Position numbers and translations under genes: made by a program. A stretch of 64,000 bases of DNA, from NCBI GenBank assembly GCA_015680685.1, contig MNCI01029388.1, forward strand, positions 543,265-607,264. The letters are read 5' to 3'. Below the pieces are notes generated by a model. It ran no database searches. It was not told where the DNA came from and was given only the letters and a program-made list of their open reading frames with translations. Below, in pieces: positions 1 to 11,629 of the stretch; within the stretch, counting starts at the first letter, position 1; every line of letters starts with the position of its first letter. Origin of the DNA: Gnetum montanum. Its lineage: Eukaryota > Streptophyta > Gnetopsida > Gnetales > Gnetaceae.

Positions 1-500
1 CATCTATGAAGACTTCCAAACCACTACCAATCTATTGCTAGAAGATGCTTAGGACTAAGCGTTGGAAAGTTGCAGGAGCATTATAGAGGCCAAAGAACAT
101 ATCTTTATATGTAAAAGTCCCCCAAGGACTTGTGAAAGTTATCTTGGCTATCTTCTAGTGCAATTTGGATCTTTTTGTAGCAACTATGCCAATCCTGAAA
201 ATTATAGTAATGGTATCCTAGAATTGTATTCAATAATTGGTTTATAAATGGTGATGAATGATCTTTGAATGTGGCCATGTTCAATAGCTTGAAGCCTATA
301 CAAATCCTTCATTGTTCTCCCTTCTTTGGCACAATAATGAGTGAACTTACCCACTTAGTATTTGTCACAAGATAGATGAATCCTACCTTAAGAATTTTTT
401 CAACTTCATCTTTAACAACTTGTTTCAGCTGGGATTTAATCTTCTTTGCAGTTGCTTTTTTAGTTTGATGGTGGAGTCCGTATAGATCCAATACTGCCAT
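1..500 (-). pseudogene. reverse transcriptase fragment of element A
   Basis: Minus-strand translation of 309-500 gives the start of a gypsy RT: VVKDEVEKILKVGFIYLV, then WVSSLIIVPKKG, which corresponds to the conserved W-V-S-P-x-x-x-V-P-K-K-G stretch. To the left, 1-308 continues in shifted frames with pieces such as FFGLYNAPATFQRL, the usual F-G-L-x-N-A-P-A-T-F-Q-R block before the catalytic Y-x-D-D. The catalytic motif itself would lie beyond the left edge. Several stops and at least one frameshift are visible, so this is a non-functional remnant. Confidence 0.8.
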
Positions 501-1094
501 ATGCGCAGACCTATTGTAGTTAATTTATCATATGACCAGGCAAAAGCTATTAGCCATTTATTCACGACTTTTAGCAATCTTCCTTTTTATTCTTTAGTAA
601 GATTAGCATTAATGATTACTAACTTGTCATTATCAACAAATACATACCCTAGGATTATAAGTAAGGATTTTAATTTAATGTGTTCCTATTTAAATTTTTT
701 AGGAATTTTTGACTCTCTCCAATTCATTTTTGCTTCTTTATGGAAGATTTGATTTTGAATTTTCTCCATTTCATGCATCTTATCTATATAAGCACTTGTG
801 AGGAGGTCAACTAGTTCCAAGCACATTGTTGAATTAGAGCTATCATCCATGGTTAGCCACTAGGTACCTTCCTATTTGGTGCCTACTACGTGTAAGCACC
901 TTTGAACATCTGACATTTTAGCATACTTCTTGCATGTTGTGATGGAAGTGCTTTTCATGGTCCATATTTTCTGCATGTAATGGCATCCTATGTCACTATA
1001 CGCAATGCATGGAATTCTCTTCTTATTTATTTTTCCAAATTTATTTTTCTTGGAGATCTCCAAGGAAAGGTCTCTGATTCCTAGATTAGCATCA

Positions 1095-1551
1095 ATTGTG
1101 TTGAGCTAAGCCCTTCCCATAATAATACGAAATTCCCCCTTACAATTATCCACATGGATTACTAGGAAATCCGTTGGATAAGACCATCCATAAATGGTGG
1201 TCACAATATTCTTCACCAATCCTAAGGGAACAATGATGGATTGATCAACAAGCTCTAACCTAATATTGCATTTTTTTTAGTGGAGACAAGTTCCAAGTTT
1301 TGTACATCTCTTGGGAGATTAAGTTTATCCTCAAAACCTAAGTCTAGTAGAGCTTTACATCGATCATTTCTTGTAATCTGTAAGTAGATCAAAGGACTTC
1401 CAAGATCATATCTTTTCCTAGAAAGATGTCCTACTTTAATCCAGTCAGTAACTACATGAGTTAACATGATAGTATGAACATTTTGGGACCTTTGTTTTGA
1501 AGGTAGCTTGTTGGTAATTTCTAAAGTAATTTGTGCATGATGAGCAGCCAC
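1095..1551 (-). pseudogene. gypsy aspartic protease remnant of element A
   Basis: The minus-strand frame contains VHTIMLTHVVTDWIKVGHLS and KALLDLGF, aligning with MLMLTHAVTDWIKTGHLP and KALLDSGSRVNL in the better copy of element B (40937-41539). The catalytic D-[ST]-G triplet of retroviral-type aspartic proteases reads DLG here, so the serine/threonine is lost. Downstream sequence to about 1095 matches the end of the B protease (IILGRA) but with stops. It lies between gag and RT as expected for Ty3/gypsy. Confidence 0.7.
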
Positions 1552-2049
1552 AGATGCCTACAAAGGTTTAGATGGACTGTTGGGTTTGAAGAAAGCCCAT
1601 TTCTTAGGCTTATACTTAGAACCACTCAAATGATAATCTGGATATAATTTCACAACCCTCGTGGCATTATGTTACTAAGGCTATGGTGGGATTTTACTTT
1701 GCATAGGTGGTCCAAGTGGAAAAGGAGTGGAATTAGAAGGTGTAGGCTAAGATGATGGATAATAAGGAAGATAAGTGAAAGAAGATTCAACTAGTAGAGT
1801 AGACGTTCTATGATATTTAGGGGGATAATAGTATGGGAGAAGGAAGTATGACTTATAGAGCCATAAGGAGATATAGGTTGTTGGACATAATAACCATATG
1901 GATCAAGTTAATGATAACAGTATTGTTGTCTTGGTGGTGGCATCCCCCACAACTATGATTTTTTCCATTGATGATAATGATCCTAAGGTTGAGGTGGCAC
2001 TCCACTTAGATAATACTATGGTTGGTGGAATTGCTATTGATAATTGCCT

Positions 2050-4000
2050 TGTGGATAAGACAATTTCATAACTTTGGATTTAAAGCATACGTCCCAAATT
2101 CTTGTAAGTGTAACAATACAAGACAACATCCTTTAGGATGTTTGTATTAGCATATGTCATATCCTTGTTCATCTATTTTAGAATCTACAATCTCATCAAG
2201 TGTTGTAGCCTTACCATTTTGCTAATAATAGTCCTTGCCTATACCATTTCTCCTTCTTCTATCCCTATCTAGATTCCCTTGCTCTTTTTTCTTCTCCACA
2301 ATCTTTAGAGCAGTTTAGAACATCTCATCTAAGGAGTTCCACATTTTGTCCACCTTAGCTGATATTTCTATGATACATTTTTAGATTGGTAAGATTTTCC
2401 TTTATACCACTTTATCCAATGGTGCTTCCTCCTCATAATTATAGAAACGTACCTCCCTTTTATGAATGGAAGGGTCTCTGTTGTATTCCTCTACACTTTC
2501 TCTTTTTTTAAGTTCTACCTCTTCTTTAGCCACTTGATCAATGAGCCTTTAGATCCAATGGACCCTCATCTCTCATAATCTACCTTGGGCACAAACCAAA
2601 AATGTCTCTTTAGTTTTGTTTCTAAGCCCATCCATCATGTGGTGAAGCTATTTCCTTTAAGAAAAATCATGACCTAAATAGTGGTACAATAGAGAGTAAT
2701 ACCTACCCAAGGCTGCATCTAAGGATTCATGATTATCTTGTTTCCATCCTTGAATTTATTTTCTTAAGTTGAACACCCTAGAGTACAGCTGATACTTATC
2801 GTTAAATAGCTTCAACATTGTACTTCATCTATGAATAGATTCAAGCTCCAAGGACCAATACCAACTTTTCACTTCTTTAATGAGTATTCTAGGAAACATT
2901 TTGAGTTTTTGCCACTTATTTTCAATGTTCAAGGCACAAGCATCATGAAAAGCTTGCAAATGATATTATGGATAAGCATTATATCCTCCTTCAAACTTAA
3001 GCATGTTATTCATATCAAGCTATTTGATTCAACTATCTCTTTAATTCCTAGTAGGAATATGAACTACTTCTAAAATATTGATAATGGTTCTTGTAACCAA
3101 CAGTAGTTCATCATAGTCATTATATTCATAGTGGCCCCTATCATGGCCATGTCTCCTATGATATTACTTGCTATCCCTTCTTTCCTAATGATGCTCCCCT
3201 TCCTCTTGCTATTGACTATGCTTGCTTCTCTCATCCCTACGATGGGACCTTTCATCATCTCCATCTCTATTTTGATAATTCCTCCTTTAGTTTCGGTCAT
3301 GGTCCCTCTTGTCAAAGTTTGACGATTAGGACGATGATGAAGGTAAAGGACTATGAGAATCGTATCGAATTACCCTTCTCCTTTGGTCCCTTGGTTATTG
3401 TTTTAATCAATGGTTTCGAGACCTTGGCCTTCTTAAGGTTCTTCTGGTTCTAGAACCAATATTCCTCTCACCCTCGTTATCCACCAAGGTTGATTGTAAC
3501 CGTTGGTGAGTTGTATCTCCCTCATCGAATGGAGGATGACCTTATTGTTGAGATTACCCTAATAGAAATTTTGGATCCACATTCTGTTATAATAGAAATA
3601 GTGGAATTGGGACCTATTTGCCCTTGGAGGCTTCATGACATGCCTCCATGCGTTGATCTTTCTTAGACTAGTCATTTGTTGGCTAAAAAATCTCTGGTGT
3701 GATGCTTTGTTACTTGGAAAGTTGGGCCTGCTAGTTTAAGCTCCATTTCATGAGAGCTACCATTAGCATTAAAGGAATAGAAAGATTGGGAGGTAACACA
3801 ATGTTGCCCTTCAAACCCCTCCAGCGTAGTTGTTCACCTTGATGAAGGATGAAGTCAAAGTTCAAATAAAAGGAATCTAGATATGCATAGATAGCCTTCA
3901 ATTTTTTAGGTGTCTCACCAACATTCCTTCTAGTTTTGTCATGTTGCTAGTTGGAGTTATCAACAGGTGGTGGTGAATCATTTCTACAAGAAGAAGACAT
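2050..4000 (-). pseudogene. gag remnant of element A
   Basis: The likely start is the ATG at 4000 (MSSSCRNDSPPP), followed by FILHQGEQLRWRGLKGNIVLP, the equivalent of FILHQDEHLLWRDMEGNIML in element B. A core segment around 2740-2800 reads LFNDKYQLYSRVFNLRK, a match to the F-x-D-K-Y-x-x-Y-S-R-V-x-N-L-R capsid-type gag motif of B. Near 2110-2160 lies a decayed variant zinc knuckle ending KHPKGCC. The frame is broken by many stops, mostly TAG or TAA where B has glutamine. Confidence 0.7.
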
Positions 4001-4114
4001 GTTATTTCATTTTGATATGGTATGCCTTGATAAGACATTATTATTAGTATTATTTCTAAAAGATAATATGCTATTATTATCTAATAGTACTTAGCACACT
4101 TAACTAAAATGAAG

Positions 4115-4132
4115 TCCCCATCAACAGCACCA
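4115..4132 (-). other. primer-binding site of element A (tRNA-Asp type)
   Basis: The minus strand reads TGGTGCTGTTGATGGGGA one base inside the LTR. Compared with the complement of the 3' end of plant tRNA-Asp (TGGCGCCGTTGCCGGGGA, from general knowledge) it differs mostly at CpG positions. This fits deamination of a tRNA-Asp PBS. Its position next to the LTR matches element B exactly. Confidence 0.7.
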
Positions 4133-4133
4133 A

Positions 4134-5010
4134 TGATGAGCAGTAGGTATTCCCTACACCCGACCATATGAATCACTAGCATGTACATGCAATCCAATCA
4201 TATTCTATGAACTATGTTTTAGCTAAGTGGCCTATATTCTTAGATGGTGAAAGATGTGATTACTAATCATTATTTTCCCAATCAACACTTGTGTTAATCT
4301 GTTGGTATGGTTAAGTGTGAGGTGTAAGATATTCATTTTTATGAATTTTTTATTATTCTTTGTATCTACCAAATGATTAAGTAAAGGAAGGTTTAATATT
4401 TAAATTAACTAATTCATTAATTAAACTATCCTAAATGTAGAGCATACGTTCCCACTTTCCATACACATCTTGAACGTATATTAACACTGCTAGACTACTA
4501 AGTGTCTACTAGTAGGCCTACCAAATATCTACTATTGGGATTACCAAGCATTAATATATTATGCTCAAAATAGTTGTACTCACGTCAATTACAAATTATA
4601 ATATTAAATGTTTAATAATGAGAAAGTAAATTGTATTCAAAGTAAAGTTGTTGGAAAGTAATGTTAAACTATTCCAAGTTCTACAATGAATGGAAGAAAT
4701 CTCTATTGTATTACCATTCATGCAACTGTGTCCAAGTACATGTTGCACTTGAATAAAATATCATATAATTGATTCAATCCACCCTATGAGCACTCAGAGG
4801 GCAAAGTTTACTAACTTCTACAAAAAGAAACTGCAAGAGTCTAGCTAAGGGAATGATTCAATGATGCTATAAATGCCATGAGTGTGTGCATTTATATAGG
4901 TAATGACTACATTAGCATCAATACATATGTGTCAACGCATCCCAAGATGCGTTGATAGGGCTACATCAACAGCCATGCATCGATGCAGTTGCCTTATTCA
5001 CATTTCATTA
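4134..5010 (-). repeat. 5' LTR of element A
   Basis: The ends are TGATGAG at 4134 and TTCATTA at 5010 (TTCATCA in element B), so TG...CA termini with one decayed base. The LTR has a minus-strand TATA box near 4890-4900 (CCTATATAAATGC). Upstream of it, between TATA and the LTR start, is an array of related words (GATGCGTTGA, TCAACGCATC). The inside is recognisably related to the LTRs of B, C, D, E and F, including the tract about crossing points of CTAGG and TACCAAG near its middle. Confidence 0.75.
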
Positions 5011-6430
5011 GTGTCATTATGCCTTTACATTTGTATCATTTGCATGTACTTACTTGTATTAGATGCACTTTGATCTAATGTGAGATCATTAAGCACCATT
5101 GTAAAACTTCCTTTGTGATTTGAGTTCAGGTTGGAGGATTTTTGCCTAAAAATCCCATTTGTACAAAAGGGAAACTGAAAACCCTTGAAACTAGTGTTAT
5201 TTTTCAAGGAGTTAAAGTAGTTGGAAGGGAACCAAAGGGAATAGGGGATTCAAATGGCTCTTGTGAAGTGGATTAGACTCAAGATGAACTATTATAAATC
5301 TTAGTGTACACTATCCCTTTTTTTTTTTTTTTTTTGTTGCTTTGTATTACATTTTGCTCATAGTTTAGATGCACTTTACTCATATTTTATTTAAGAATTT
5401 TGCAAAGTATATAATTGTTGATGGAATCTTGATTAACATGCATTAAATTTTTATGAGACCCCCTATTCACTCCCTCTCTAAGGTGTGATATTTGATCTAT
5501 AGAACATGCATCCATGCTGGAAAAGTTGTAGCTCCTACAAAAATTTTACTTTATTCTACAAGGATACCAATTGAATCTAACGTTTCTAACTTAGAAGCAT
5601 TTGTGTATAATAGATCAACATTGACTTGAAGCAAGATAGATAATGAGAAACAACTCATAATGACATCTCTTGGATTTTACCAAAATGGATTCCAATCTTC
5701 AATCTAAATCTATGGATACTACTAGATCTTTTGATATGATGTTTTAGAAAATAATTATTCAAGCTACCAGTGTTGGTTCTAGGGAATTATACACAAGACT
5801 TGTTCAAGTTGCATGAATATTGGATACATCTATTATTTTCAAGATTTATTATTGCTAATATATTTTGGACAAGTTCATTTGTCTAGCAAATCCTTTACGT
5901 CTGCATAGACGTAATAAACTGATCCGTTAGGTTTGCACAGATGTAATAAACTATTAGGTTCAGAATAAGTACAAATAACTTTGAGACATGAATGTAAGTT
6001 ATCTAACTAATCAAATGACATCAATGCAACTTGTTGATGTATACAAAATTAGTATAATTAAAAAACATTTTAAAAAGAAAAACAAAGAAAAGCAACTTTC
6101 TCATTGATTGATACAACTTTTGATAAGTTCTTAGAATGCAAATGGGCTAGTCATGTCATTGCTTTTTTTCATGCATAAAGCATAACTCCATGATGTAGAT
6201 ATGTAACTTACATCCTAGCCAAGTTGAATTTCCATGGATGTGGGTAGGATCCAACTTCCCATTCCTTGCGTATATGTCTCAGCAGCTTGAAATTTGATGA
6301 AAGGTTGGTACACGTAGATTCCAGAGTGTTTTTGTCGGTATCATGCATGTGGGTACGGTTTTCTTTGCATTTTTCTCATGCTCATGATACTAGTGGAGGA
6401 GTCAGACGTTAATTTTTAATTTCTTGGGTT
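5011..6430. other. no gene recognised; old repeat remnants
   Basis: AT-rich sequence downstream of the element A LTR. A poly-T run lies at 5318-5335. The stretch near 5455-5490 (CCCCCTATTCACTCCCTCTC) resembles the LTR/leader junction of some plant Ty1/copia elements, but no PBS or coding sequence supports this. Two imperfect units near 5895-5955 share GTAATAAACT. Nothing codes convincingly. Confidence 0.4.
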
Positions 6431-6787
6431 GTTTCTCAAATAGCAGATTGGGTTATTGTGACAAGACGTAACAAAAAACCAAAGACAAAGTCATCCATGG
6501 CATTGAAATTGGATGCACAATAACAAGGAGGTTTCACCATCATGCATGTGGTATGCAGGAATGCCACGCCAAACTTTGCTGGTGAGGACAATGCTATGAC
6601 GGCAGGGACCTCTAAAAGATCGGATACTGCAAAAAAGCTAGCCATTTCTTTGAAATTCTGTCTCTCATGGTTGAAAGTTCATTGCATTATATTGCTGCTG
6701 CTGCTGCTGATGGGCTTGGGCAGTGGCCAAATTAATTCATTTGCTGTACTGTACAAGGGAAAGACAGTGACCTTGCAAGCATTACTG

Positions 6788-6873
6788 AGCCAGAGCCAGA
6801 ACCAGAGCCAGCCATTTGCATTTGGCAGGAGGCAGAAGCACACATGCTGGCTTGGCTTGGCTTGGCTTGGCTT
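6788..6873 (+). repeat. short tandem repeats (GAGCCA and GGCTT units)
   Basis: A run of imperfect GAGCCA units (6788-6814) is followed by five GGCTT units (about 6848-6873). They lie inside a 180-codon open frame (6542-7084) whose length is explained by these repeats and by a CTG run near 6692, so I do not call that frame a gene. Confidence 0.75.
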
Positions 6874-7202
6874 CCTTGTACACTGCTATGGCCCAGCAAT
6901 TGGGTATCTTTCTTGCTTTTCATCCATGCTTAAGGGTTATTACTTGGAGGCTCAATGCTCATCTTATCAAGCAAGAAGCAGAAGGGCCCAGTCTTTGGGC
7001 CGAGCCAGGCCCGGCCAGCTAAAGCCTTACTTCTTTTCTGAATGCCAACCCCCAACCCCACCCCCTAGACAAGTGAAAATCTAACCTCTTTGCGAGTCAA
7101 TTGTGCCTGGGTTCAAACCCAAGCTTTAGCACCTAAGAAGCAAGTACCTTGGCATCATTTCAAGAAATGGTCCCCATCTTCCTTCCTTGGCTTTTGGTGT
7201 TC

Positions 7203-7209
7203 TATAAAT
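7203..7209 (+). promoter_or_regulatory. TATA box of the 7277 open frame
   Basis: TATAAAT in the context TTCTATAAATTTAAC, 68 bases before the ATG at 7277. Distance and context fit a plant core promoter with a short leader. Not experimentally supported. Confidence 0.4.
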
Positions 7210-7276
7210 TTAACTGGCATGGGTTTCAGCTTTGGTATCTGGGATTCTCTCTTGAAGGCTTGGGGGGGCTTGTAAC

Positions 7277-7702
7277 ATGGGTATTTACAGCTACAGTTTG
7301 AGTAGTTGGGACTTGAACTGGGGAGTGCTGCTGCCAGAGCCAGTGCTGGCAATGCTGCTGCTGCTGATCAATGCATTTTCCTCCATTGGCAGTGCCTTTT
7401 ATTCCTTCATTTTTTCATGGATTCCCCACTTCCAGGATTCTACAGATGGAGAGAGTGAAACTAGGCACCACGAATGTGCAGTGTGTATGGTGTCTGTGCA
7501 GCAACAGCAAGAGCAAGAACAAGAAGAAGAGGAGGAGCAGATGGAAGTGGTGCTGCCATGGGAGAATGTGACTATTGCATTGCAGACACCATCACCTTCT
7601 GATAAGTATTGCAGACTTGGCTTCAGACTCCAGAGGAAGCAACATTTGGCTGCATCGCTGCAACAAACTGGTAGTCAGTCTGTCATAGACTATCCTTCTT
7701 GA
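7277..7702 (+). CDS. small predicted membrane protein, possibly a degenerate RING-H2 type
   Basis: An open frame of 141 codons preceded by a TATA box. Residues 20-50 are a hydrophobic stretch (PEPVLAMLLLLINAF onward), a likely membrane segment. Then comes HHECAVC (C67, C70), which looks like the first cysteine pair of a RING-H2 finger. It is followed by a Q/E-rich run at 75-90 and VLPWEN at 92-97, where a RING-H2 would have L-P-C-x-H. The remaining zinc ligands are missing, so no working RING is present. Small plant RING-H2 proteins of the BRH1/XERICO kind also have a hydrophobic N-terminus before C-x-V-C; that comparison is inference. A diverged paralogue at 13474 shares the MGIYSY...WDLNW start. 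It may be a pseudogene or a lineage-specific small gene. Confidence 0.4.
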   Translation: MGIYSYSLSSWDLNWGVLLPEPVLAMLLLLINAFSSIGSAFYSFIFSWIPHFQDSTDGESETRHHECAVCMVSVQQQQEQEQEEEEEQMEVVLPWENVTIALQTPSPSDKYCRLGFRLQRKQHLAASLQQTGSQSVIDYPS

Positions 7703-9805
7703 ATCAAAAAGCATTTCTTCTTCTTTGCTAATGTTGATGATCTGTTTCAAAGAAACCAGCATAATTTGCTTCAGGGGCGGCAAAATTCATGTCTGTCCAA
7801 TCAAGATTTCTGTTGTTGTTGTTGGTGTGCCTGTTAGTACCATGCCACCATGGTGGCCGGTGTTTCCGTACACCCAGAATCCAGATCAACGGACATTTGC
7901 TTTGCTGCTTTTGAAATAATAATAAGCACAGGTTTCATCGTACCAAACTAGGAGGACTCCACTGTTACAGCCTGTCCTTACGGATTGTGTTTTTCGAGTT
8001 ATAACTTAATTTCGGACGCTGGCTCAGTTCAGCTTTTGCAACAAAAATACCATAAATAATCTGTCATATGTTCCGGCTGTTTTAGTTATTCAACGTTTAA
8101 TTTTTCGATTTCCTTAACTCCTAATTTCAAATATGCACCAAGTTTTGGCTTCAAAGAGATTGAATTGAAACTTGAAAGCACGTATCTACCTGTGGTGTTC
8201 CCTTTCTTTTTAAAGCCTAAGGTTGAATTGGTGCTTTTTAAAATGAAGATTGGAGCACAAGCAATTCGAGTGGAAAGAAGAAATTCTGATCCAGTCCTTT
8301 TTCAAGGAAGCAATTTACATTTCTGTTTTTAAGCTATGAAACCACACTTGCACTGCTCTACCTAAACCCTACATCATTGTTCCTCTATTATTTTGAAGGT
8401 GGATTATGGCATGTCAGGTGAAACTGTCCGTTTTAAATGCCTACTGGTTCAATTGTGTTCATGCTCTGCAGATTATTGTTCACAAATTAAGATTATTATT
8501 TCTTATTTAACTGCAATTTGCTGGCTTCACTGCAAGGTTTCACTCTGAATGAAATGAATTCAAGCTACCAATATTAAAATACACATCATTGGAAGACTTC
8601 CTGGAATCCTTGAAAAATTTGTAAAACAGGCAGAACCAGAATCTGTTGAAATTAGGTGTAATATATTTCGAGTCATCCTTTTGGCCTCTCCGACGGCACA
8701 CTGCTGGAAATTTTCCCTTAACAGAAGCTTTTTATTTTTTAAAATTTTCCTTTTGCAAGACAGGAATGGCTAGCTTGGTGAAAAACAACTTAATAACTAT
8801 GATGCAGAAACGGTGGATGGGAAAGAAAATTTCAGTTGAGACATTTTTTGGACATATTTAGTAAATTTGTGTGTCCTCGGCTATTGGAAAAATCTATTAA
8901 ACCGTATTAATAACTTGCTTCAATATTTTTCAGTTATCCTCTTTAATTTCCTAAATGTAAGCTGCAGACCAAAATAAAGCATCAGGGTTGTACATCTCCC
9001 GCAGTAAATCATGGTACAGAGAATAGAATATGTGCAGAGGATGGAACCGCAAGTTGTGTGGCGACCAGCAACGCAAGTTGCAGTAGAATACAAATTATTA
9101 TAATGTTTGGATTTTGAAAACTGTACCATAAGCTCAACGTCACATGACGATCATATTCATTCTGCAAGTTGAAGTTGCAAGGGTACCAGATTCATAGATA
9201 TCTTAGTACTGACAAGGAAAAACTAACCTGACATGCATTTCAAAATCATCACCACGTGGATAAGGTTCGCAGTGCGATGATTAAGATGTTTATGTTGTAC
9301 TGTGAGCAATCAATGCTACTCATACTCATAATGTAATTTCAAACATGTTGAAATATGCACAAGACAATTTCATTCTATAGAAAATTCTTATTCATAAAAA
9401 ATTTATTAAAAATACCAAATGAGAAAAGATCAATTCAAGATAGATTTTAAAGTTTCTAAAATTAGAGCTAATCACTCCATTGGAAAGGGGAGTTAAATTT
9501 TTTGAAAATTTTGGTTTGTTGAGTAATCTCATTGGTTTGTTGATTAATTAATCTTTGGGTCCTTTATTAAAATAATTTTAAAATTATATAGACTATGAAG
9601 TTTGACAATATTTTTTTATTATGTTTATAAATTTATTCAACAACTTCAATTTCAACCATTTTTCAATGTGCAAGTCAAATGCTTTAAACCAACTGTGATG
9701 AAAAGAAATGCCTAGTAACTATGTGATATGTATAATCTGGACAAGGAGGAAGTGGAAATTCTTTGAAATGCTTCTAGTATAGTGAAATAAAAAGGATAAT
9801 TAATT
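7703..9805. other. no gene recognised
   Basis: Intergenic AT-rich sequence after the small frame. Short open frames at 8646-8861 and 8920-9129 show no recognisable motif and no partner elsewhere in the window. No LTR or SINE structure was seen. Confidence 0.4.
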
Positions 9806-9875
9806 AGAGGTTTAATGTTCAACTTGTTAAGTAAAATTCTAGAGGTTTCATGTTCATCTTGTTAAGTAGGCTTCC
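9806..9875. repeat. two-copy 35-bp tandem repeat
   Basis: Units 9806-9840 and 9841-9875 both begin AGAGGTTT and contain TGTTCA and CTTGTTAAGTA, differing at a few positions. A local duplication in noncoding sequence. Confidence 0.75.
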
Positions 9876-10139
9876 ATAGGGTTAATTACTTGTGAAAGCT
9901 TAACTATTTTTGGGTAGTTGAACTTAGGCTCAAAACTTCTAACCCAAGCTTTAATTATTATAAGGAAGAGGATAGGGACATTAGTGGGTTAGATCCCTAA
10001 AAAAATATCAAGTTACATCACATGCTTGACATTGAGTAGACTAACAAAAAAGGAAGAAAGAAAAAACCTTACAAGTTTAGAGATCTATGGCTTATACCAA
10101 TATTTGAATAAAAGAAAGACTGACCAAAGAATGGTCCCA

Positions 10140-10740
10140 CAACTTGTAGATGAATTTCACCTCATCCATTATTGTTAATCTTGTGTCAAGATTCTTTACC
10201 ATCAGCTTAACCTTCTCCTTGTAGACACTAGTTTTAATATTTAAGTTAATAGTTTTCTTGTAAGATAAGGAAAATTTTGCCCTACAAGATATAAGTTGGG
10301 CTCATCAATACTCCATGTAATAAAAGTAAAAGTATTCACAAAAATGTTTGTGTTCATTGGATTCTTTATTTCTGATTATTCTTATAGTTGACATTAACTT
10401 GATTTTTCATATCTATAACTTCATATTGTTTTTTTCTATCATCAACTTTTTCTTAAGCAAAAAAGGACAAGAATTAAACAAATCTCATCCACAAAAGTTG
10501 CAAATATTAAGAAGATCATAATATGTAATTGGTTAAATATAAGTTTTCCCATCTACCTTTAATACCAATTCCTTTTTACGATTGAGAAGATTGATTTTAA
10601 CACAAAAAGAGTCTACAAAAACCAAAAGTTATAAAAATAGATTCCATATGCTTATTGGGACTAAGAAGATTGGTAATTTCATGCTTAGCTTTATAATAGC
10701 TTGATAAAGTATGAAACTTTAGAATTTTTTTCAAATTGTA
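10140..10740. repeat. dispersed repeat R1, uninterrupted copy
   Basis: This stretch aligns with 34350-34576 joined to 44798-45200, the two flanks of element B. Shared pieces include AAAAGTATTCACAAAA, CTTGATTTTTCAT, TTTTTCTTAAG and GATTCCATATGCTTA in the same order. It has no LTR or coding signature I recognise. Its value is that it represents the unoccupied form of the element B target. Outer limits are approximate. Confidence 0.6.
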
Positions 10741-11629
10741 CATCAAAATTTGTAGTCCACTTACTACTCATCCACATTGATTGCTTATGTATAAAAGATC
10801 CGATGCACCATCCAAGCATTACTTAACAGAATAAGCAAACCGGAAAATGACAATAATACCTTAGCGTAAATTGAATGACTTGAATATCTTCTGACTTAAA
10901 AAAACAAGCACCGTTCACCCATCTCTCCTTTTTATGTGGTGGTCCTAAGGGCAAGCTACAAAAATCTGATTTACCTGTACGACGAAGTCTGATTCACCTG
11001 CACTACATTTAAGGATCTGCAAGCGTCTTTCAAGACCTGCACTTGCCCAATAATCGCCCCTCATTTCATCCAACTCAATCCGATGCTTACCAACTTGCAG
11101 ACTTCTCACATTCGTTTCTGATTTATTTACCGACTTTTCAACAACTCATTTAAATTATTTCATAACTTTCGAGTGCACTGCTGCAATCCAAATCACACCG
11201 TCTGCCCAACCTTTTCAATGGCATCAACGTCTTGTCTATGTACCCACCAAACCAATAATTTTCAGTTAAAGTGAAATATCCAACAATTTGACAATTTCCA
11301 ACCAGCATTATTCATCAATGCTGTGACCTTTTTCCACACCTATAAACTTTTTGAATTGTCAGCGTCTACGGCTTTTATAATAAAATGAGAAGCCTTGTTA
11401 CTTCGTTTGCGTTTTTCCAGTTTTTCTGGCCATGTATATCTAATACTCGGTTGTCAAGTTTGAACAGTCGCTTCCCTAAAATTTAATATGATCCACAATA
11501 CTTGAGTCATTTGCAACAGAATTTCTTTAAACCGAAATGTTTTTGTTGCAGTCAAGGCGAAATTATTGCATCTTCTTTCCCGTGAGTATTGGAAGTGACG
11601 GAGCAGTCCTTCGAACTTTCATCCTACTG

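Larger units (their letters stand above)
1..5010 (-). mobile_element. Ty3/gypsy LTR retrotransposon A, 5' part
   Basis: Read on the minus strand the order is 5' LTR (4134-5010), PBS (4115-4132), gag, protease, then reverse transcriptase running off the left edge. The second LTR lies outside the window. The layout and sequence match element B (34577-44797), so the two are one family. The tRNA-Asp-type PBS and protein order suggest the Athila-like part of Ty3/gypsy (inference). Every frame has stops and frameshifts, so this copy is dead. Many changes relative to copy B are C/T or G/A transitions. Confidence 0.85.

Noticed and set aside
5200-5560. Possible Ty1/copia LTR-leader remnant
   Set aside because: Only one short familiar string (CCCCCTATTCACTCCCTCTC); no LTR pair, PBS or coding sequence.
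6542-7084. 180-codon plus-strand open frame
   Set aside because: Its length comes from CTG, GAGCCA and GGCTT repeats, it lies upstream of the TATA box at 7203, and it has no family motif.
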